Positions 16,525 through 26,262 of a stretch of DNA of 64,000 bases are shown one piece after another. The notes under the pieces are model-generated. The model did not search any database. It was given only the letters and a program-made list of their open reading frames with translations, and had not been told where the DNA came from. The position numbers and the translations under genes were made by a program. Within the stretch, counting starts at the first letter, position 1. Every line of letters begins with the position of its first letter. Location: contig CAIXZH010000066.1 of NCBI GenBank assembly GCA_903923905.1, forward strand, positions 62,001 to 126,000, written 5' to 3'. This stretch comes from an uncultured Bacteroidia bacterium. GTDB taxonomy: Bacteria > Bacteroidota > Bacteroidia > Bacteroidales > Prolixibacteraceae.

Positions 16525-17190
16525 ATGAAGGAGATACTCGGTTTTCTTAAAGATCTTGAAGCGAATAATACGCGTGATTGGTTCAATCTGAACAGGGAGA
16601 GGTACGAGGTGTCGCGTAAGAAATTTCTGACTGTCGCCGAGCTTCTGATCCACGAAATCCGGAAGTTCGATGAGGAAATTCCGGTGTTAAATCCCAAAGA
16701 TTGTGTATTCCGGATTTTCCGCGATGTCCGCTTCTCGAATGACAAGCGACCCTTTAAAACTAATTTTGGGTGCTTTATCGCGCGTGGAGGACGGAATTTG
16801 GGATTTGCAGGCTATTATTTTCATTTGCAACCCGGAGAATGCTTCCTTTCCGGAGGAATTTACATGCCACCGCCTGAGCACCTTCAGGCTATCAGGCAAG
16901 AAATCTACTACCACCCGCAGGATTTTATCCAAATTATTGATAAAGATGATTTTAAAGCAACCTACACTCTCGATTATTCCGATAAATTAAAGAAAGCTCC
17001 CAAAGGGTATCCAAAAGAGTGGGAACACCTTGAACTGATAAAAAACCGCAGTTATGCAGTTGGCCACCCGGTCAAAGAGGAGGAGCTAATTGATTCAGAT
17101 TTTATAGTCAAAGCGATTGAAATTTTTAAAATTATCTATCCGTTTAACAGGTACCTGAACCGGGCTATTGATGAGAATATCAATTCCTGA
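16525..17190 (+). CDS. DUF2461 (TIGR02453) protein
   Basis: A 221-aa protein spanning the whole DUF2461 family: FLKDLEANNTRDWFNLNRERYE at the N-terminus, then RIFRDVRFSNDKRPFKTNFG, GYYFHLQPGECFLSGGIYMPPPE and a C-terminal RSYAVGHPV. The family is widespread in bacteria and fungi, appears to be cytosolic, and has no established activity. The WFNxNRxxYE element and the conserved basic DVRFSxDKxPFKT suggest phosphate or nucleic-acid contact, but that is inference. It is a single gene, divergent from ispD. Confidence 0.88.
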   Translation: MKEILGFLKDLEANNTRDWFNLNRERYEVSRKKFLTVAELLIHEIRKFDEEIPVLNPKDCVFRIFRDVRFSNDKRPFKTNFGCFIARGGRNLGFAGYYFHLQPGECFLSGGIYMPPPEHLQAIRQEIYYHPQDFIQIIDKDDFKATYTLDYSDKLKKAPKGYPKEWEHLELIKNRSYAVGHPVKEEELIDSDFIVKAIEIFKIIYPFNRYLNRAIDENINS

Positions 17191-17371
17191 TTTCCAGATT
17201 GGGCTGCTCATCATTTACGGCTTATTGTAAAGTCAAGGAATTTTTTGATACGATTTATTTGGATTGATTATTTGATTCTTGACCCAAATCCAACAAGAAA
17301 GTTATATATATTTTCGGGATTTTATAAAGATGGAGTATACAATATTTAAGGTTGTCCGGTTAAAAAATTCG

Positions 17372-17402
17372 TTTGGATTGCTTTTTTAAAAAGCTAACTT
17401 TG
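17372..17402 (+). promoter_or_regulatory. Promoter of the cysteate synthase gene
   Basis: TTTG at 17372-17375 and TAACTTTG at 17395-17402 are separated by 19 bases, matching the Bacteroidota -33/-7 consensus exactly. The ATG follows 20 bases later at 17422. It shows that cysteate synthase has its own transcript. Confidence 0.75.
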
Positions 17403-17421
17403 TGACCTTTAAATCTTATGT

Positions 17422-18711
17422 ATGCCAGTTTTTGTCAAAACAAAATACCACCTTAAGTCGCTATGTTGCGGAATACAGTTTGAAGATCAAAATTGGGAAT
17501 TAAGTTGTCCGGATAACGATGGACCAGCGCTGATCAGGGCAATCTATGATGATAAGCAATTAGTTATAGATGAAACACTTCCCGGGTTGTATAAATTTTC
17601 CTCCTGGTTGCCTGTTTATAAGACCTTAAATGGTTCAGGTGCACCTGTCACTTTTAAAAGTATTGGCCTGGCAAAAGAATTAGGGTTAAAAAACCTCTAC
17701 ATTACCTTTAATGGTTACTGGCCCGAGAAGGGTGCAAATATGGAAACCGGAACTTTTAAGGAGTGTGAGGCTTATACTGTCTGTGCCCGGATTAACGGAA
17801 ACCGTAATGGCGTCATGGTTGTTGCCTCAGCAGGCAATACTGCCCGGGCTTTCGCCAAAGTTTGTTCCGAAAATAAAATTCCCCTTTTGCTCTGTGTTCC
17901 GGAGGATAATTTAAATGCTATGTGGTTTGAAAAGGAAATTGATCCGTGTGTAAAACTGATCGCTGCCGAGTCAGGAGGGGATTATTTTGATGCCATTCAT
18001 TTATCCAATTTGGTTTGTCAGATCAAGGGCTTTTATCCTGAAGGGGGATCAAAAAATGTTGCCCGGCGTGATGGGATGGGCACTACGGTTTTATCAGCCG
18101 TGTCAACGATAGGAACGATTCCCGATTACTATTTTCAGGCTATTGGCAGTGGTACCGGGGCAATCGCAGCATGGGAGGCAAACCTTCGGTTCCTCGAGGA
18201 TGGAAGGTTTGGCTCGACAAAGATGAAACTGATGGTTTCTCAGAATTCCCCCTTTTTGCCGATTAAAGATGCCTGGGACGCTGGTTCGGGTGATATGCTA
18301 CCGATCAATGATGAAGAAGCGAGGAAACAGGTTGAAGAGATAAATGCCAAGGTTTTATCCAATAGAAAACCCTCTTACGGCATCAAAGGGGGATTGTATG
18401 ATGCAATGAAAGATGCCGGTGGTGAAGTGTTGGCAGTAACCAATCAGGAAGCAGAAGATGCAGCAAGGTTATTCACTGGCACAGAAGGTAACGATCTGGA
18501 GCCTGCAGCGGCTGTTGCAGTGGCTTCTTTGATTCAGGCGGTGAATTTGGGTAAATTGGATCTGGATGCCATAATTATGCTAAATATAACAGGGGGAGGT
18601 ATTGAAAAATTTAAAAGTGAACATAAAATATTCTACCTGAAACCGCAAGTAGTATTCCCGCTTAATCCTGATCCTCAATCTGTTTACGAAAAAATTAAAA
18701 TGCTGTTCTGA
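17422..18711 (+). CDS. Cysteate synthase (threonine-synthase-like PLP enzyme)
   Basis: A 429-aa fold-type II PLP enzyme. Cysteate synthase makes L-cysteate from O-phosphoserine and sulfite, a route first known from coenzyme M synthesis in Methanosarcina. The N-terminus has a Cys cluster like the zinc-ribbon end of threonine-synthase relatives (SLCCGIQF, ELSCPDND). NGYWPEKGANMETGTFKECEA follows, with the probable Schiff-base Lys at 113, then VVASAGNTARAFA and GSGTGAIAAWEAN for phosphate binding. The NGYWPE and TFKECEA patterns differ from true ThrC and match cysteate synthase. In Bacteroidota, cysteate is the head-group precursor of sulfonolipids. The gene has its own promoter. Confidence 0.82.
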   Translation: MPVFVKTKYHLKSLCCGIQFEDQNWELSCPDNDGPALIRAIYDDKQLVIDETLPGLYKFSSWLPVYKTLNGSGAPVTFKSIGLAKELGLKNLYITFNGYWPEKGANMETGTFKECEAYTVCARINGNRNGVMVVASAGNTARAFAKVCSENKIPLLLCVPEDNLNAMWFEKEIDPCVKLIAAESGGDYFDAIHLSNLVCQIKGFYPEGGSKNVARRDGMGTTVLSAVSTIGTIPDYYFQAIGSGTGAIAAWEANLRFLEDGRFGSTKMKLMVSQNSPFLPIKDAWDAGSGDMLPINDEEARKQVEEINAKVLSNRKPSYGIKGGLYDAMKDAGGEVLAVTNQEAEDAARLFTGTEGNDLEPAAAVAVASLIQAVNLGKLDLDAIIMLNITGGGIEKFKSEHKIFYLKPQVVFPLNPDPQSVYEKIKMLF

Positions 18712-18793
18712 TATTATTTAATTCTGAGACTTCAATCCTATAAGGTAACATCTATTGGAGTTCCCTAATAAATAAAGTAATCTAATCTTTATT

Positions 18794-20561
18794 ATGAGTT
18801 TCGAATTTACTTTGCTTTTCTTAGTGCGTTTATTATCAGGCGTTTTTGCTCTAGCCTTAGTTTTAGCACTTTGGAAAAAGAGAAAGACAGACGGGGTAAA
18901 TTTCATGATACTTTTTGAATTCGCGGCCTCCTTGTGGGCCATAAGCGAAGGTTTTGAACATGCAGCGACAAATTTTCAGGTCAAACTCCTCTGGTCACAG
19001 ATCGGATACATCGGAGCCTCAACCACAACTCTTTTTTTCCTCTTTTTCACCCTGGCCTATACCCAGTCGAATAAGTTCACCAAACCGATGGCTATTGGGA
19101 TATTTTTGTTGATCCCCTTTATTACCGTTTTGCTGGTTTTTACAAATTCATACCATCATCTGATCTGGGAAAAAGTTGATTTCTTTCCCTTGACCAATGA
19201 AAATGTTTACTATTATGGAAGTTGGTTTTGGATATATGCATTTTATGAGTATTTAATTTTGGGCACAGCAATAATTGTTCTGCTTGTGGGGACATTCAGG
19301 TTTTATAAAATCTATAAGGTTCAACTGATTTACCTGATTCTCGCCTCAATTATGCCACTGGTTACCAGTATTATGTATGTATTTAAGTTAATACCGGTTA
19401 AGGCGGATCTCACCCCCCCCCATTGTCCTCATTTTCTCGGGGATACTCTCGGCAATAGGGATTTACTTTCAACGAATGTTTGATGTGGTTCCTGTTGCCC
19501 GCCGGCAGACCATCAACAACTTATCGGACGGAGTTATCGTGATTGACATGGTCGACCGGATTGTAGATGTAAATCAGGCTTTTGGCAGAATCATCAATGC
19601 AGATAGGGATGTGCTTATCGGAAATCACTTCAAAAGGTTTAGCAACTTGTTTCTGGCCGATAGGCCTGAACATTCATCCGAAAGCGAATTTTTGACTGAA
19701 ACTACTATCCGGACCAATGGTGGGATCAAACATTTTGAGGTAAAATACAGCCCGGTAACTAACAGTAAACGGCAGTTAATTGGCAGGATCTTTCTTCTCC
19801 ATGATATATCTATCCGGAAAAAAGCGCTTGATGCGGCATTCGAATCAAATACCCTTTTACGGAATGAGATTGTTGAAAAGGAAAAATTGATTGCGGATCT
19901 TGATGCTTATGCCCGAACTGTAGCCCACGACCTTAAAAATCCGATCAGCGGAGTAATCGGGTTGACAGAGTTTATAAAGGAGGACATTCAGAATCAACAG
20001 GAAGAACAGGCTTTTGAGCTTCTTGACCTGCTTAACGAGCAGGGACATAAAATGATTAAGATTGTTGATGAGTTGTTGATGTTATCAAGGATCAGAAAAG
20101 AAGACATCAACCTGGAGGCTGTAGATATGTATTCAGTAGTCAATGAGGCGATTAAAAGACTTAGCCTCCTTGCTGAAGAGCGGAAGGCAACGTTCAGTTT
20201 GCCTGAAAAATGGCCAGTAGTATTAGGTCATCCGCAATGGATTGAAGAGGTTTGGGTCAATCTGCTAAGCAATGCCATTAAATATGGTGGAGACCCACCT
20301 AAGGTTGTAATGGGAAGTGAAGATTTGAATGATGGCCATTATCGTTTTTGGATTCAGGATAATGGGAATGGGCTTCCTTCCAAATCGTTTGAAAAATTAT
20401 TCATTGATTTTGAACGGTTGGGTAAAAATAATGTGGAAGGGCATGGACTTGGACTCTCGATCACGAAGCGAATTATCGAGAAATTAGGGGGCCAGGTATT
20501 TGTATCAAGCGAAAATATTCCTGGAAAGGGGTGCATTTTCAGCTTTACTCTAAACGGATAA
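18794..20561 (+). pseudogene. Sensor histidine kinase, 7TM-PAS-HisKA-HATPase, frame broken at C9 tract
   Basis: The first part (18794-19483) encodes a histidine-kinase 7TM input region, and the second (19476-20561) a PAS domain, HisKA and HATPase_c. Read in the second frame, the DNA just before 19476 continues as IVLIFSGILSAIGIYFQRMFDVV, the missing last helix. The frames therefore belong to one gene of about 588 aa, broken by one extra C in the run of nine C at 19413-19421; eight would restore it. Kinase motifs are intact: H-box VAHDLKNP, N-box VWVNLLSNAIKYG, DNGNGLP and GHGLGLSI. No response regulator is adjacent. It may be a sequencing error, phase variation or a true mutation. Confidence 0.85.
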
Positions 20562-20708
20562 AATTGAAAATCTGGCATTCCGGGGGTCCAGTTCAAAAAT
20601 TATTAAGGGCAGATAACCAAAGTTATCCACCCTATTTTTATTTCCAATTAAAATTAAACTAATCTTTATTTGACCAAAAATGACTGTCTGATGGGAGCAG
20701 CAGATTGA

Positions 20709-21437
20709 TCAGCTCAGGTATGCGTTATTATTGATTTTATGGCTTTCGTTTTTCATCCGTTCCATTGGGCGATAAACGTAGGTCAAACCATATTCTCCAG
20801 CTCTCTCTCTTTTTAAATCATCAGGAAATTCGGAGAAATGTTCCTCTACCTCATTCCAGATATCAAGAATAATCTCGTCAGCCTCTTTTCTCAGATCGGC
20901 CACCTTTGTTGTCCACCTGGCTGTATTGCTCTGCAGGGTCTTTTGAAAATGGTAGGCATCGACAAATTGGTCAAATTTCACTTTTACAAGTGCAATGGAG
21001 GGATTGTATAATGGATTTCCTCCATGATTAACCCGTTTATGCTCACCTTCAATGATCTTCTTCCCCCACTCCAATACCTCAGAGTCCATAATCAGCGAAG
21101 GCGATTTTTTGTCACTAAAACCGTAAAACTCTCTTACTGAAGATTTCATGTCACCTCGCTGTATTGAAAAATTCAATACCTGAATGAAATGCGACAAATA
21201 GATTCTGGCCTTCCTTACAGTTTCGAGGTAAGCATTGCTGCTTTTCTCCTGCTGGGTTCTGGCGAGCTTATGATGAATAAGAGTCGTTTCAAAATTTGTA
21301 TAAAATGCTCTGAGCCTGTTCAATGATTTTGCAGAAAAAGCGAGCTCCTCAGGATCTCTCTTCTGCCCCAGCATTATGGCTGTTTGAAGGGCCCTTAATC
21401 TTGCCTGATCCGTGTTCGGTAGTCTTCTGTATGGCAT
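20709..21437 (-). CDS. Conserved hypothetical protein, 242 aa
   Basis: I do not recognise a named family. The protein is hydrophilic with no signal or membrane segment, mostly predicted helix with many Arg, Lys and Glu, and begins MPYRRLPNTDQAR. Segments such as TALIHHKLARTQQEKS and KKIIEGEHKRVNHGGNPLYNPSIALVKVKFDQF look like long helices joined by a conserved loop. This is consistent with a helical-bundle cytosolic protein. It is a single gene downstream of the sdh operon, separated from it by a strong hairpin, so it probably has its own promoter. Confidence 0.7.
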   Translation of the reverse strand: MPYRRLPNTDQARLRALQTAIMLGQKRDPEELAFSAKSLNRLRAFYTNFETTLIHHKLARTQQEKSSNAYLETVRKARIYLSHFIQVLNFSIQRGDMKSSVREFYGFSDKKSPSLIMDSEVLEWGKKIIEGEHKRVNHGGNPLYNPSIALVKVKFDQFVDAYHFQKTLQSNTARWTTKVADLRKEADEIILDIWNEVEEHFSEFPDDLKRERAGEYGLTYVYRPMERMKNESHKINNNAYLS

Positions 21438-21543
21438 TCTCTTAAGTTTTTCTTCATTAGTCCTTCCACTGCGAATTTATACAAATTATAGCTTTATTGC
21501 TTCTTCGCAAGGTATAAAAAATAAGAGTTATCAACTACGATAA

Positions 21544-21593
21544 GTTCATAACAAAAAAGCACGATCTCAAAATCGTGCTTTTTTGTTATGAAC
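21544..21593 (-). terminator. Perfect 22-bp terminator hairpin of the sdh operon
   Basis: Arms 21544-21565 and 21572-21593 are exact complements over 22 bases with loop CTCAAA. Each arm has an A6 or T6 run next to GCACGAT/ATCGTGC, giving a U-tract in either direction. It begins 14 bases beyond the sdhB stop. Confidence 0.85.
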
Positions 21594-21607
21594 CTTTTGA
21601 TAATGAG

Positions 21608-22369
21608 TTAATCAGCAATTTTTGCCTTGAGGTATTCGCGATTTAACCGGGCAATGTGGGCGATTGAAATACTTTTTGGACAGGCTAATTCGCATGCACC
21701 GGTATTGGTACAGCCACCAAATCCAAGCTCATCCATTTTGGCATACATGGCTTTCGCCCGTCTTTTTGCCTCAACCTGACCTTGCGGTAATTTGGCAAAC
21801 TGCGAAACTTTGGCAGCCAAAAACAGCATGGCCGACGAATTTTTACAAGTAGCGGCACAGGCGCCACATCCGATACAGGCAGCGGCATCCATCGCTTCTT
21901 CTGCATCATCCTGAGAGATGGGAATCGTATTTCCGTCAGGAACGCCTCCGGTATTGACTGACACGAAACCTCCGGCCTGTTGAATCTTTTCGAATGCTGT
22001 ACGGTCCACCATAACATCCTTGATCACCGGAAATGCTCCTACGCGCCAGGGCTCAACGGTGATCGTCTGACCTTCGCTGAACTTCCGCATGTGCAGCTGA
22101 CACGTGGTTACCAGGGTATCGGGGCCATGTGCATGACCATTAATATAAAGCGAACACATTCCGCATATTCCTTCGCGGCAATCATGATCAAAGGCAATCG
22201 GATCTTTTCCGCCCAGGATGAGTTGGTCATTCAAAATGTCAATCATTTCGAGGAAGGAGTTTCCCTGGGATATATTTTCCACGGTGTAGGTCTCAAACCG
22301 CCCCTTAGCCTTAGCGCTATTTTGCCTCCAGACCTTTACATATATTTTATTGAGAATTTTATCAGCCAT
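21608..22369 (-). CDS. sdhB: Succinate dehydrogenase/fumarate reductase iron-sulfur subunit
   Basis: A 253-aa electron-transfer subunit of complex II. The [2Fe-2S] cysteines appear in [15 protein letters not shown] (about residues 64-78). The C-terminal half holds [11 protein letters not shown] and [15 protein letters not shown] for the [4Fe-4S] and [3Fe-4S] clusters. It passes electrons between the flavoprotein and the cytochrome b subunit and sits on the inner face of the membrane. It is last in a C-A-B operon, the order of the Bacteroides/Wolinella-type enzymes, so it can work in either direction depending on the quinone. Confidence 0.95.
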   Translation of the reverse strand: MADKILNKIYVKVWRQNSAKAKGRFETYTVENISQGNSFLEMIDILNDQLILGGKDPIAFDHDCREGICGMCSLYINGHAHGPDTLVTTCQLHMRKFSEGQTITVEPWRVGAFPVIKDVMVDRTAFEKIQQAGGFVSVNTGGVPDGNTIPISQDDAEEAMDAAACIGCGACAATCKNSSAMLFLAAKVSQFAKLPQGQVEAKRRAKAMYAKMDELGFGGCTNTGACELACPKSISIAHIARLNREYLKAKIAD

Positions 22370-22413
22370 TTTTATAGAATATTAGATATATGAGCTACTA
22401 AAAAGGAGATTCT

Positions 22414-24354
22414 TTATTTATAACTTCTCTGGGTTAAATGAATTGTTTCGAAGACCAATTCTTCTTTATGAAGGACCGGTTCTGCGTCTACGCCTTTAAA
22501 TTCCCATGCCGCTACATAAGCAAAGTTTTCATCATCGCGTTTTGCTTCACCCTCTTCGGTGGAAGATTCTTCCCTGAAGTGTCCTCCGCAGGATTCGTTT
22601 CGGTTGAGAGCATCGCGGGCCAGTAATTCTCCAAGTTCAATAAAATCTGCAACTCTTCCTGCCTTTTCCAGTTCAGGATTTACATTTTTCAGTTCACCAG
22701 GAACCAGAAGATCTTTATAGAACTCAACCCGCAACTCCTGGATCTCCTGAATAGCCTTGGTCAATCCTTCGGCATTACGAGCCATACCAACATATTCCCA
22801 CATGATATGACCTAATTTCTTATGGAAATGATCGACAGGTGTTTTTCCTTTGATATTGAAAAGCTTTTCAAGTTTGGCAGTTGCACTCTTTTCTGCTTCA
22901 ATGAATTCGGGACGATTGGTGTCAATTTTGGGTACCATAATCTCGCCGGCAAGATAATCGCCAATGGTATAAGGCAGTACAAAATATCCGTCAGCCAATC
23001 CCTGCATCAGTGCAGAAGCGCCAAGTCGGTTGGCACCATGATCTGAGAAATTGGCTTCTCCCAGGGCATAAAGACCCGGAATAGTAGTCATCAGGTTGTA
23101 GTCAACCCAGGTTCCCCCCATGGTATAATGGATGGCGGGGTAGATCTGCATCGGCTCTTTATAAGGATCGGTATCGGTAATTTTCTCATACATCTGAAAG
23201 AGATTGCCATACCTTTTTTCGATGGTGTGGCGTCCCAGACGTTCAATGGCGTATTTAAAATCAAGATATACTGCTTTCCCTTCTGAATTAACTCCAAATC
23301 CGGCATCGCAACGCTCCTTGGCTGCCCTGGAAGCGACATCACGTGGAACAAGATTTCCGTACGAGGGGTAGCGTCTCTCCAGGTAGAAATCGCGATCTTC
23401 ATCTGCAATATCATTTGGGCCAATCAGTCCTTTACGCAGTTTTTCCGCATCTTCCTGTTTCTTTGGAGCCCAAACCCGGCCATCGTTTCTGAGCGATTCT
23501 GACATCAGGGTCAGTTTGGATTGTTGCGAACCATGAACGGGAATACAGGTCGGATGGATCTGAACATAACACGGATTTGCAAAGAAAGCCCCCTTTTTAT
23601 AACATACCCATGAAGCTGAAGCATTGCAGCCCATGGCATTGGTAGAAAGGAAGAATACGTTTCCATATCCGCCTGAAGCGATTACAACGGCATGAGCTCC
23701 AAAAGGTTTAATTTCGCCGGTTACCATGTCGCGGGCAATAATACCGCGCGCTTTGCCATCGATGGTAACGAGGTCAATCATTTCGTGACGGGTGTACATC
23801 TTTACTCCACCTTCGGCAATCTGCCTGTTCAGGGCGGAGTAGGCTCCCAGTAAAAGCTGCTGGCCTGTCTGACCGCGTGCATAAAAAGTACGGCTTACCA
23901 ATACTCCGCCAAAAGAGCGGTTCGAAAGAAGACCGCCATATTCGCGGGCAAAGGGAACACCCTGCGCAACACACTGATCAATAATATTTGGTGAAACCTC
24001 AGCCAGACGGTGAACATTCGCTTCGCGTGAACGGTAGTCACCCCCTTTAATGGTATCGTAGAATAACCGGTAAACCGAGTCATTATCATTCTGGTAATTC
24101 TTTGCGGCATTGATACCTCCCTGAGCAGCAATGGAGTGTGCACGACGGGGACTATCCTGGTAACAGAATGCCTTTACATTGTACCCCAACTCGGAAAGGG
24201 AAGCTGCAGCAGAGGCTCCGGCCAGCCCGGTTCCAATCACAATGACTTCCAGTTTGCGCTTGTTGGCAGGGCTGACAACTTTAATATTTGCCTTATGGTT
24301 GGACCATTTTTCGGATATGGATCCTTCCGGTATCTTTGAATTTAAGATGCTCAT
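22414..24354 (-). CDS. sdhA: Succinate dehydrogenase/fumarate reductase flavoprotein subunit
   Basis: A 646-aa catalytic subunit that interconverts succinate and fumarate. It has the FAD-binding [20 protein letters not shown] near residue 40, [18 protein letters not shown] with the flavin-linking His, [19 protein letters not shown], and the active-site stretch [28 protein letters not shown]. It ends with [14 protein letters not shown]. The ATG at 24354 is preferred to a TTG at 24378 that would abut the sdhC stop. Sixteen or more charged residues in the N-terminal arm are usual for the Bacteroidota form. Confidence 0.95.
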   Translation of the reverse strand: MSILNSKIPEGSISEKWSNHKANIKVVSPANKRKLEVIVIGTGLAGASAAASLSELGYNVKAFCYQDSPRRAHSIAAQGGINAAKNYQNDNDSVYRLFYDTIKGGDYRSREANVHRLAEVSPNIIDQCVAQGVPFAREYGGLLSNRSFGGVLVSRTFYARGQTGQQLLLGAYSALNRQIAEGGVKMYTRHEMIDLVTIDGKARGIIARDMVTGEIKPFGAHAVVIASGGYGNVFFLSTNAMGCNASASWVCYKKGAFFANPCYVQIHPTCIPVHGSQQSKLTLMSESLRNDGRVWAPKKQEDAEKLRKGLIGPNDIADEDRDFYLERRYPSYGNLVPRDVASRAAKERCDAGFGVNSEGKAVYLDFKYAIERLGRHTIEKRYGNLFQMYEKITDTDPYKEPMQIYPAIHYTMGGTWVDYNLMTTIPGLYALGEANFSDHGANRLGASALMQGLADGYFVLPYTIGDYLAGEIMVPKIDTNRPEFIEAEKSATAKLEKLFNIKGKTPVDHFHKKLGHIMWEYVGMARNAEGLTKAIQEIQELRVEFYKDLLVPGELKNVNPELEKAGRVADFIELGELLARDALNRNESCGGHFREESSTEEGEAKRDDENFAYVAAWEFKGVDAEPVLHKEELVFETIHLTQRSYK

Positions 24355-24378
24355 AATTATGGATCTTTTTATTTTCAA

Positions 24379-25062
24379 TTAAAATTTAAGGAGAAAATAG
24401 ATCGGGATGGCTGAAAACCCAACGGCAAAAATAATTCCAATCAGGTTTGCAAGACATTTCAACCGTTTCATCCAATTGATGTTACTCAGCCCAATGGTCT
24501 GGAAGGCACTCCAAAACCCGTGAGAGAGATGCAGACCTACCAGAATTCCGCCAATTACATAAAGCACATCATAAAGCGGAAAGTTGACAAACAAGGTTTT
24601 AACCAATTCATAGGTATTGTGCATTTCAATTCCGGTACCAGTAGGTTTGGAAAGAAGTGGATCCCCTGTAATTTTCAACTTCACCCAGAAATTAAAGATG
24701 TGTAGAATAAGGAAAACCAAAATCATTCCACCCAGAATAAACATGTTCTTGGAAGGAGCCCACCATTTGAGAAGCTGGTCTCCCGAAGCATATCCCTGCG
24801 GACGTGCTCTCATATTATCGAGGGTAATCCAGCCCGCCCAGATAATGTGAATAATAAAACCTAAAGCGAGGATCGGTTCCATTATCTTAATCATTGGATT
24901 TGTGGCCATAAAATAGGCTGCCTGATTAAACAGAACGCCTGTATCATCGAATATCAGCAAGAGATTCAACGTCAGGTGAAGTGATAAAAATGAGATAAGG
25001 AACAGTCCTGTGAGGCTCATAAAAACTTTCCGGCCAATGGAGGCGCTCAGGAAATTGCTCAT
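24379..25062 (-). CDS. sdhC: Succinate dehydrogenase/fumarate reductase cytochrome b subunit
   Basis: A 227-aa membrane anchor with five hydrophobic segments. It has the family pattern SIGRKVFMSLTGLFLISFLSLHLTLNL at the N-terminus, with a heme-ligand His, FIIHIIWAGW in segment two, and GILVGLHLSHGFWSAFQTIGL, also with His residues, toward the C-terminus. This di-heme type B anchor exchanges electrons with menaquinone. It is first in the operon, with its stop 25 bases before the sdhA start. A good promoter lies 57-87 bases upstream. Confidence 0.93.
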   Translation of the reverse strand: MSNFLSASIGRKVFMSLTGLFLISFLSLHLTLNLLLIFDDTGVLFNQAAYFMATNPMIKIMEPILALGFIIHIIWAGWITLDNMRARPQGYASGDQLLKWWAPSKNMFILGGMILVFLILHIFNFWVKLKITGDPLLSKPTGTGIEMHNTYELVKTLFVNFPLYDVLYVIGGILVGLHLSHGFWSAFQTIGLSNINWMKRLKCLANLIGIIFAVGFSAIPIYFLLKF

Positions 25063-25118
25063 AAGTACTTGATTTTAATAAATATTTGAGTTAAAAACTG
25101 CCTTTATAAAATTCCATG

Positions 25119-25149
25119 CAAAATTAGCCGTTGACAAATTGGTTTACAA
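25119..25149 (-). promoter_or_regulatory. Promoter of the sdhCAB operon
   Basis: On the minus strand TTG (25147-25149) and TAATTTTG (25119-25126) are spaced by 20 bases, matching the Bacteroidota consensus. A leader of about 50 bases follows before sdhC. Confidence 0.65.
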
Positions 25150-25296
25150 CATAAATATGCTCCAATGGCTAATTTAAAATGGTTCTATAAAGACCGGTAA
25201 AAATAATTTTTTTGATCCTATAAACCGGACAGGAATTCCTGAATTTATTTAAAAGTCAAATTTAAATTCATGAACTTACCTGGATATCCAGGGGAA

Positions 25297-26094
25297 TCAA
25301 ATTTGATCCAGGAATTGTTTCAACCTGCTTAAAACCTTTATCGACTCTTCCAGAAACCCCATATGGCCTGAATGTTCCAGAAACAGTATTTCTGCACAAG
25401 GAATTTTGAATCCATCCTCCAGTTGTCCCTCTGAATCATAGACTTTATCATGTTTCCCAACAATGATAAAAACCGGAAATGTTTGATTTTGAAGGAATTT
25501 GAGATAGTTGTTTCGATGATTCATAGCTTCTATTGAGCGCAGGGCTCCATCGAGAGTTACCTGTTTGCTGGTCTGCATAACCATCGCAAGGGTTTTGGCC
25601 ATATTTCCATCTTGACCGGGAGCAAAATTGGATGGAACAGTCACTTGTAAAAGAAGCTCCTTCTTCCCTTTCCGCAACAAGTCAGCCTCCCGGTTCCGTG
25701 AATTAATGCTTTGATCATCTGCGCGCCTTACAGGAGAATGCATCAGAATCAACGATTCCATTCTTTCGGGAAAACGTTCCGCAAATGCCATGGCAACATA
25801 ACCACCCATGGAATGACCAATAATGGATATTTTCCCGGCGATATTCAGCCGTTGAAGTAGTTCATTAAGAACCACGGCAAATGAATCAAAACGATAACCG
25901 GGAGGTGGGGTGGCCGAATTTCCGTGCCCGGGAAGGTCAATCCGGATAACTTTCCTGGTCTTAGAAAGCTCACCAGCCATTTCGTCAAATAAGAGCAGAC
26001 TTCCCCAATAGCTGTGCAGCAGTAATACCGGAGGACCTTCCCCTTCGACTTTTGTGTTTATAGGGTACCCGGAAAGCTCAATGATTTGTTCCAT
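25297..26094 (-). CDS. Alpha/beta-fold hydrolase
   Basis: A 265-aa cytosolic serine hydrolase of the alpha/beta fold. The oxyanion region is LLLHSYWGS near the start, the nucleophile elbow is GHSMGGY (Ser near residue 95), and the C-terminal His is in LEHSGHMGFLEES. The acid is probably the Asp in GKHDKVYD. Such proteins hydrolyse esters, lactones or C-C bonds; the substrate cannot be read from sequence. I use the ATG at 26094, because the upstream part of the longer frame (to 26220) does not resemble a hydrolase N-terminus and lacks a signal. It is a single gene, divergent from the TonB receptor. Confidence 0.85.
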   Translation of the reverse strand: MEQIIELSGYPINTKVEGEGPPVLLLHSYWGSLLLFDEMAGELSKTRKVIRIDLPGHGNSATPPPGYRFDSFAVVLNELLQRLNIAGKISIIGHSMGGYVAMAFAERFPERMESLILMHSPVRRADDQSINSRNREADLLRKGKKELLLQVTVPSNFAPGQDGNMAKTLAMVMQTSKQVTLDGALRSIEAMNHRNNYLKFLQNQTFPVFIIVGKHDKVYDSEGQLEDGFKIPCAEILFLEHSGHMGFLEESIKVLSRLKQFLDQI

Positions 26095-26262
26095 AGATCT
26101 ATTTAGATCAGTTTCCGGGTGACTGTCCAAAACATGGCTAGCCACCCGGAAACTAAATTTATAAATTGTCCTAACGTTAACATTTTGCAAAGTTATGGAT
26201 AATGAAAAACCCTTTTCCACTTTTTTTGTTATTTTGATGTGGAATAACCTTAAACCAATACC

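Noticed and set aside
17422-18711. Threonine synthase
   Set aside because: The fold is shared, but the NGYWPEKGANMETGTFKECEA stretch and the N-terminal Cys cluster fit cysteate synthase better. Kept as the main alternative.
26095-26220. N-terminal extension of the alpha/beta hydrolase
   Set aside because: The 42 extra residues show no signal peptide or hydrolase strand pattern; the ATG at 26094 gives a normal family start.
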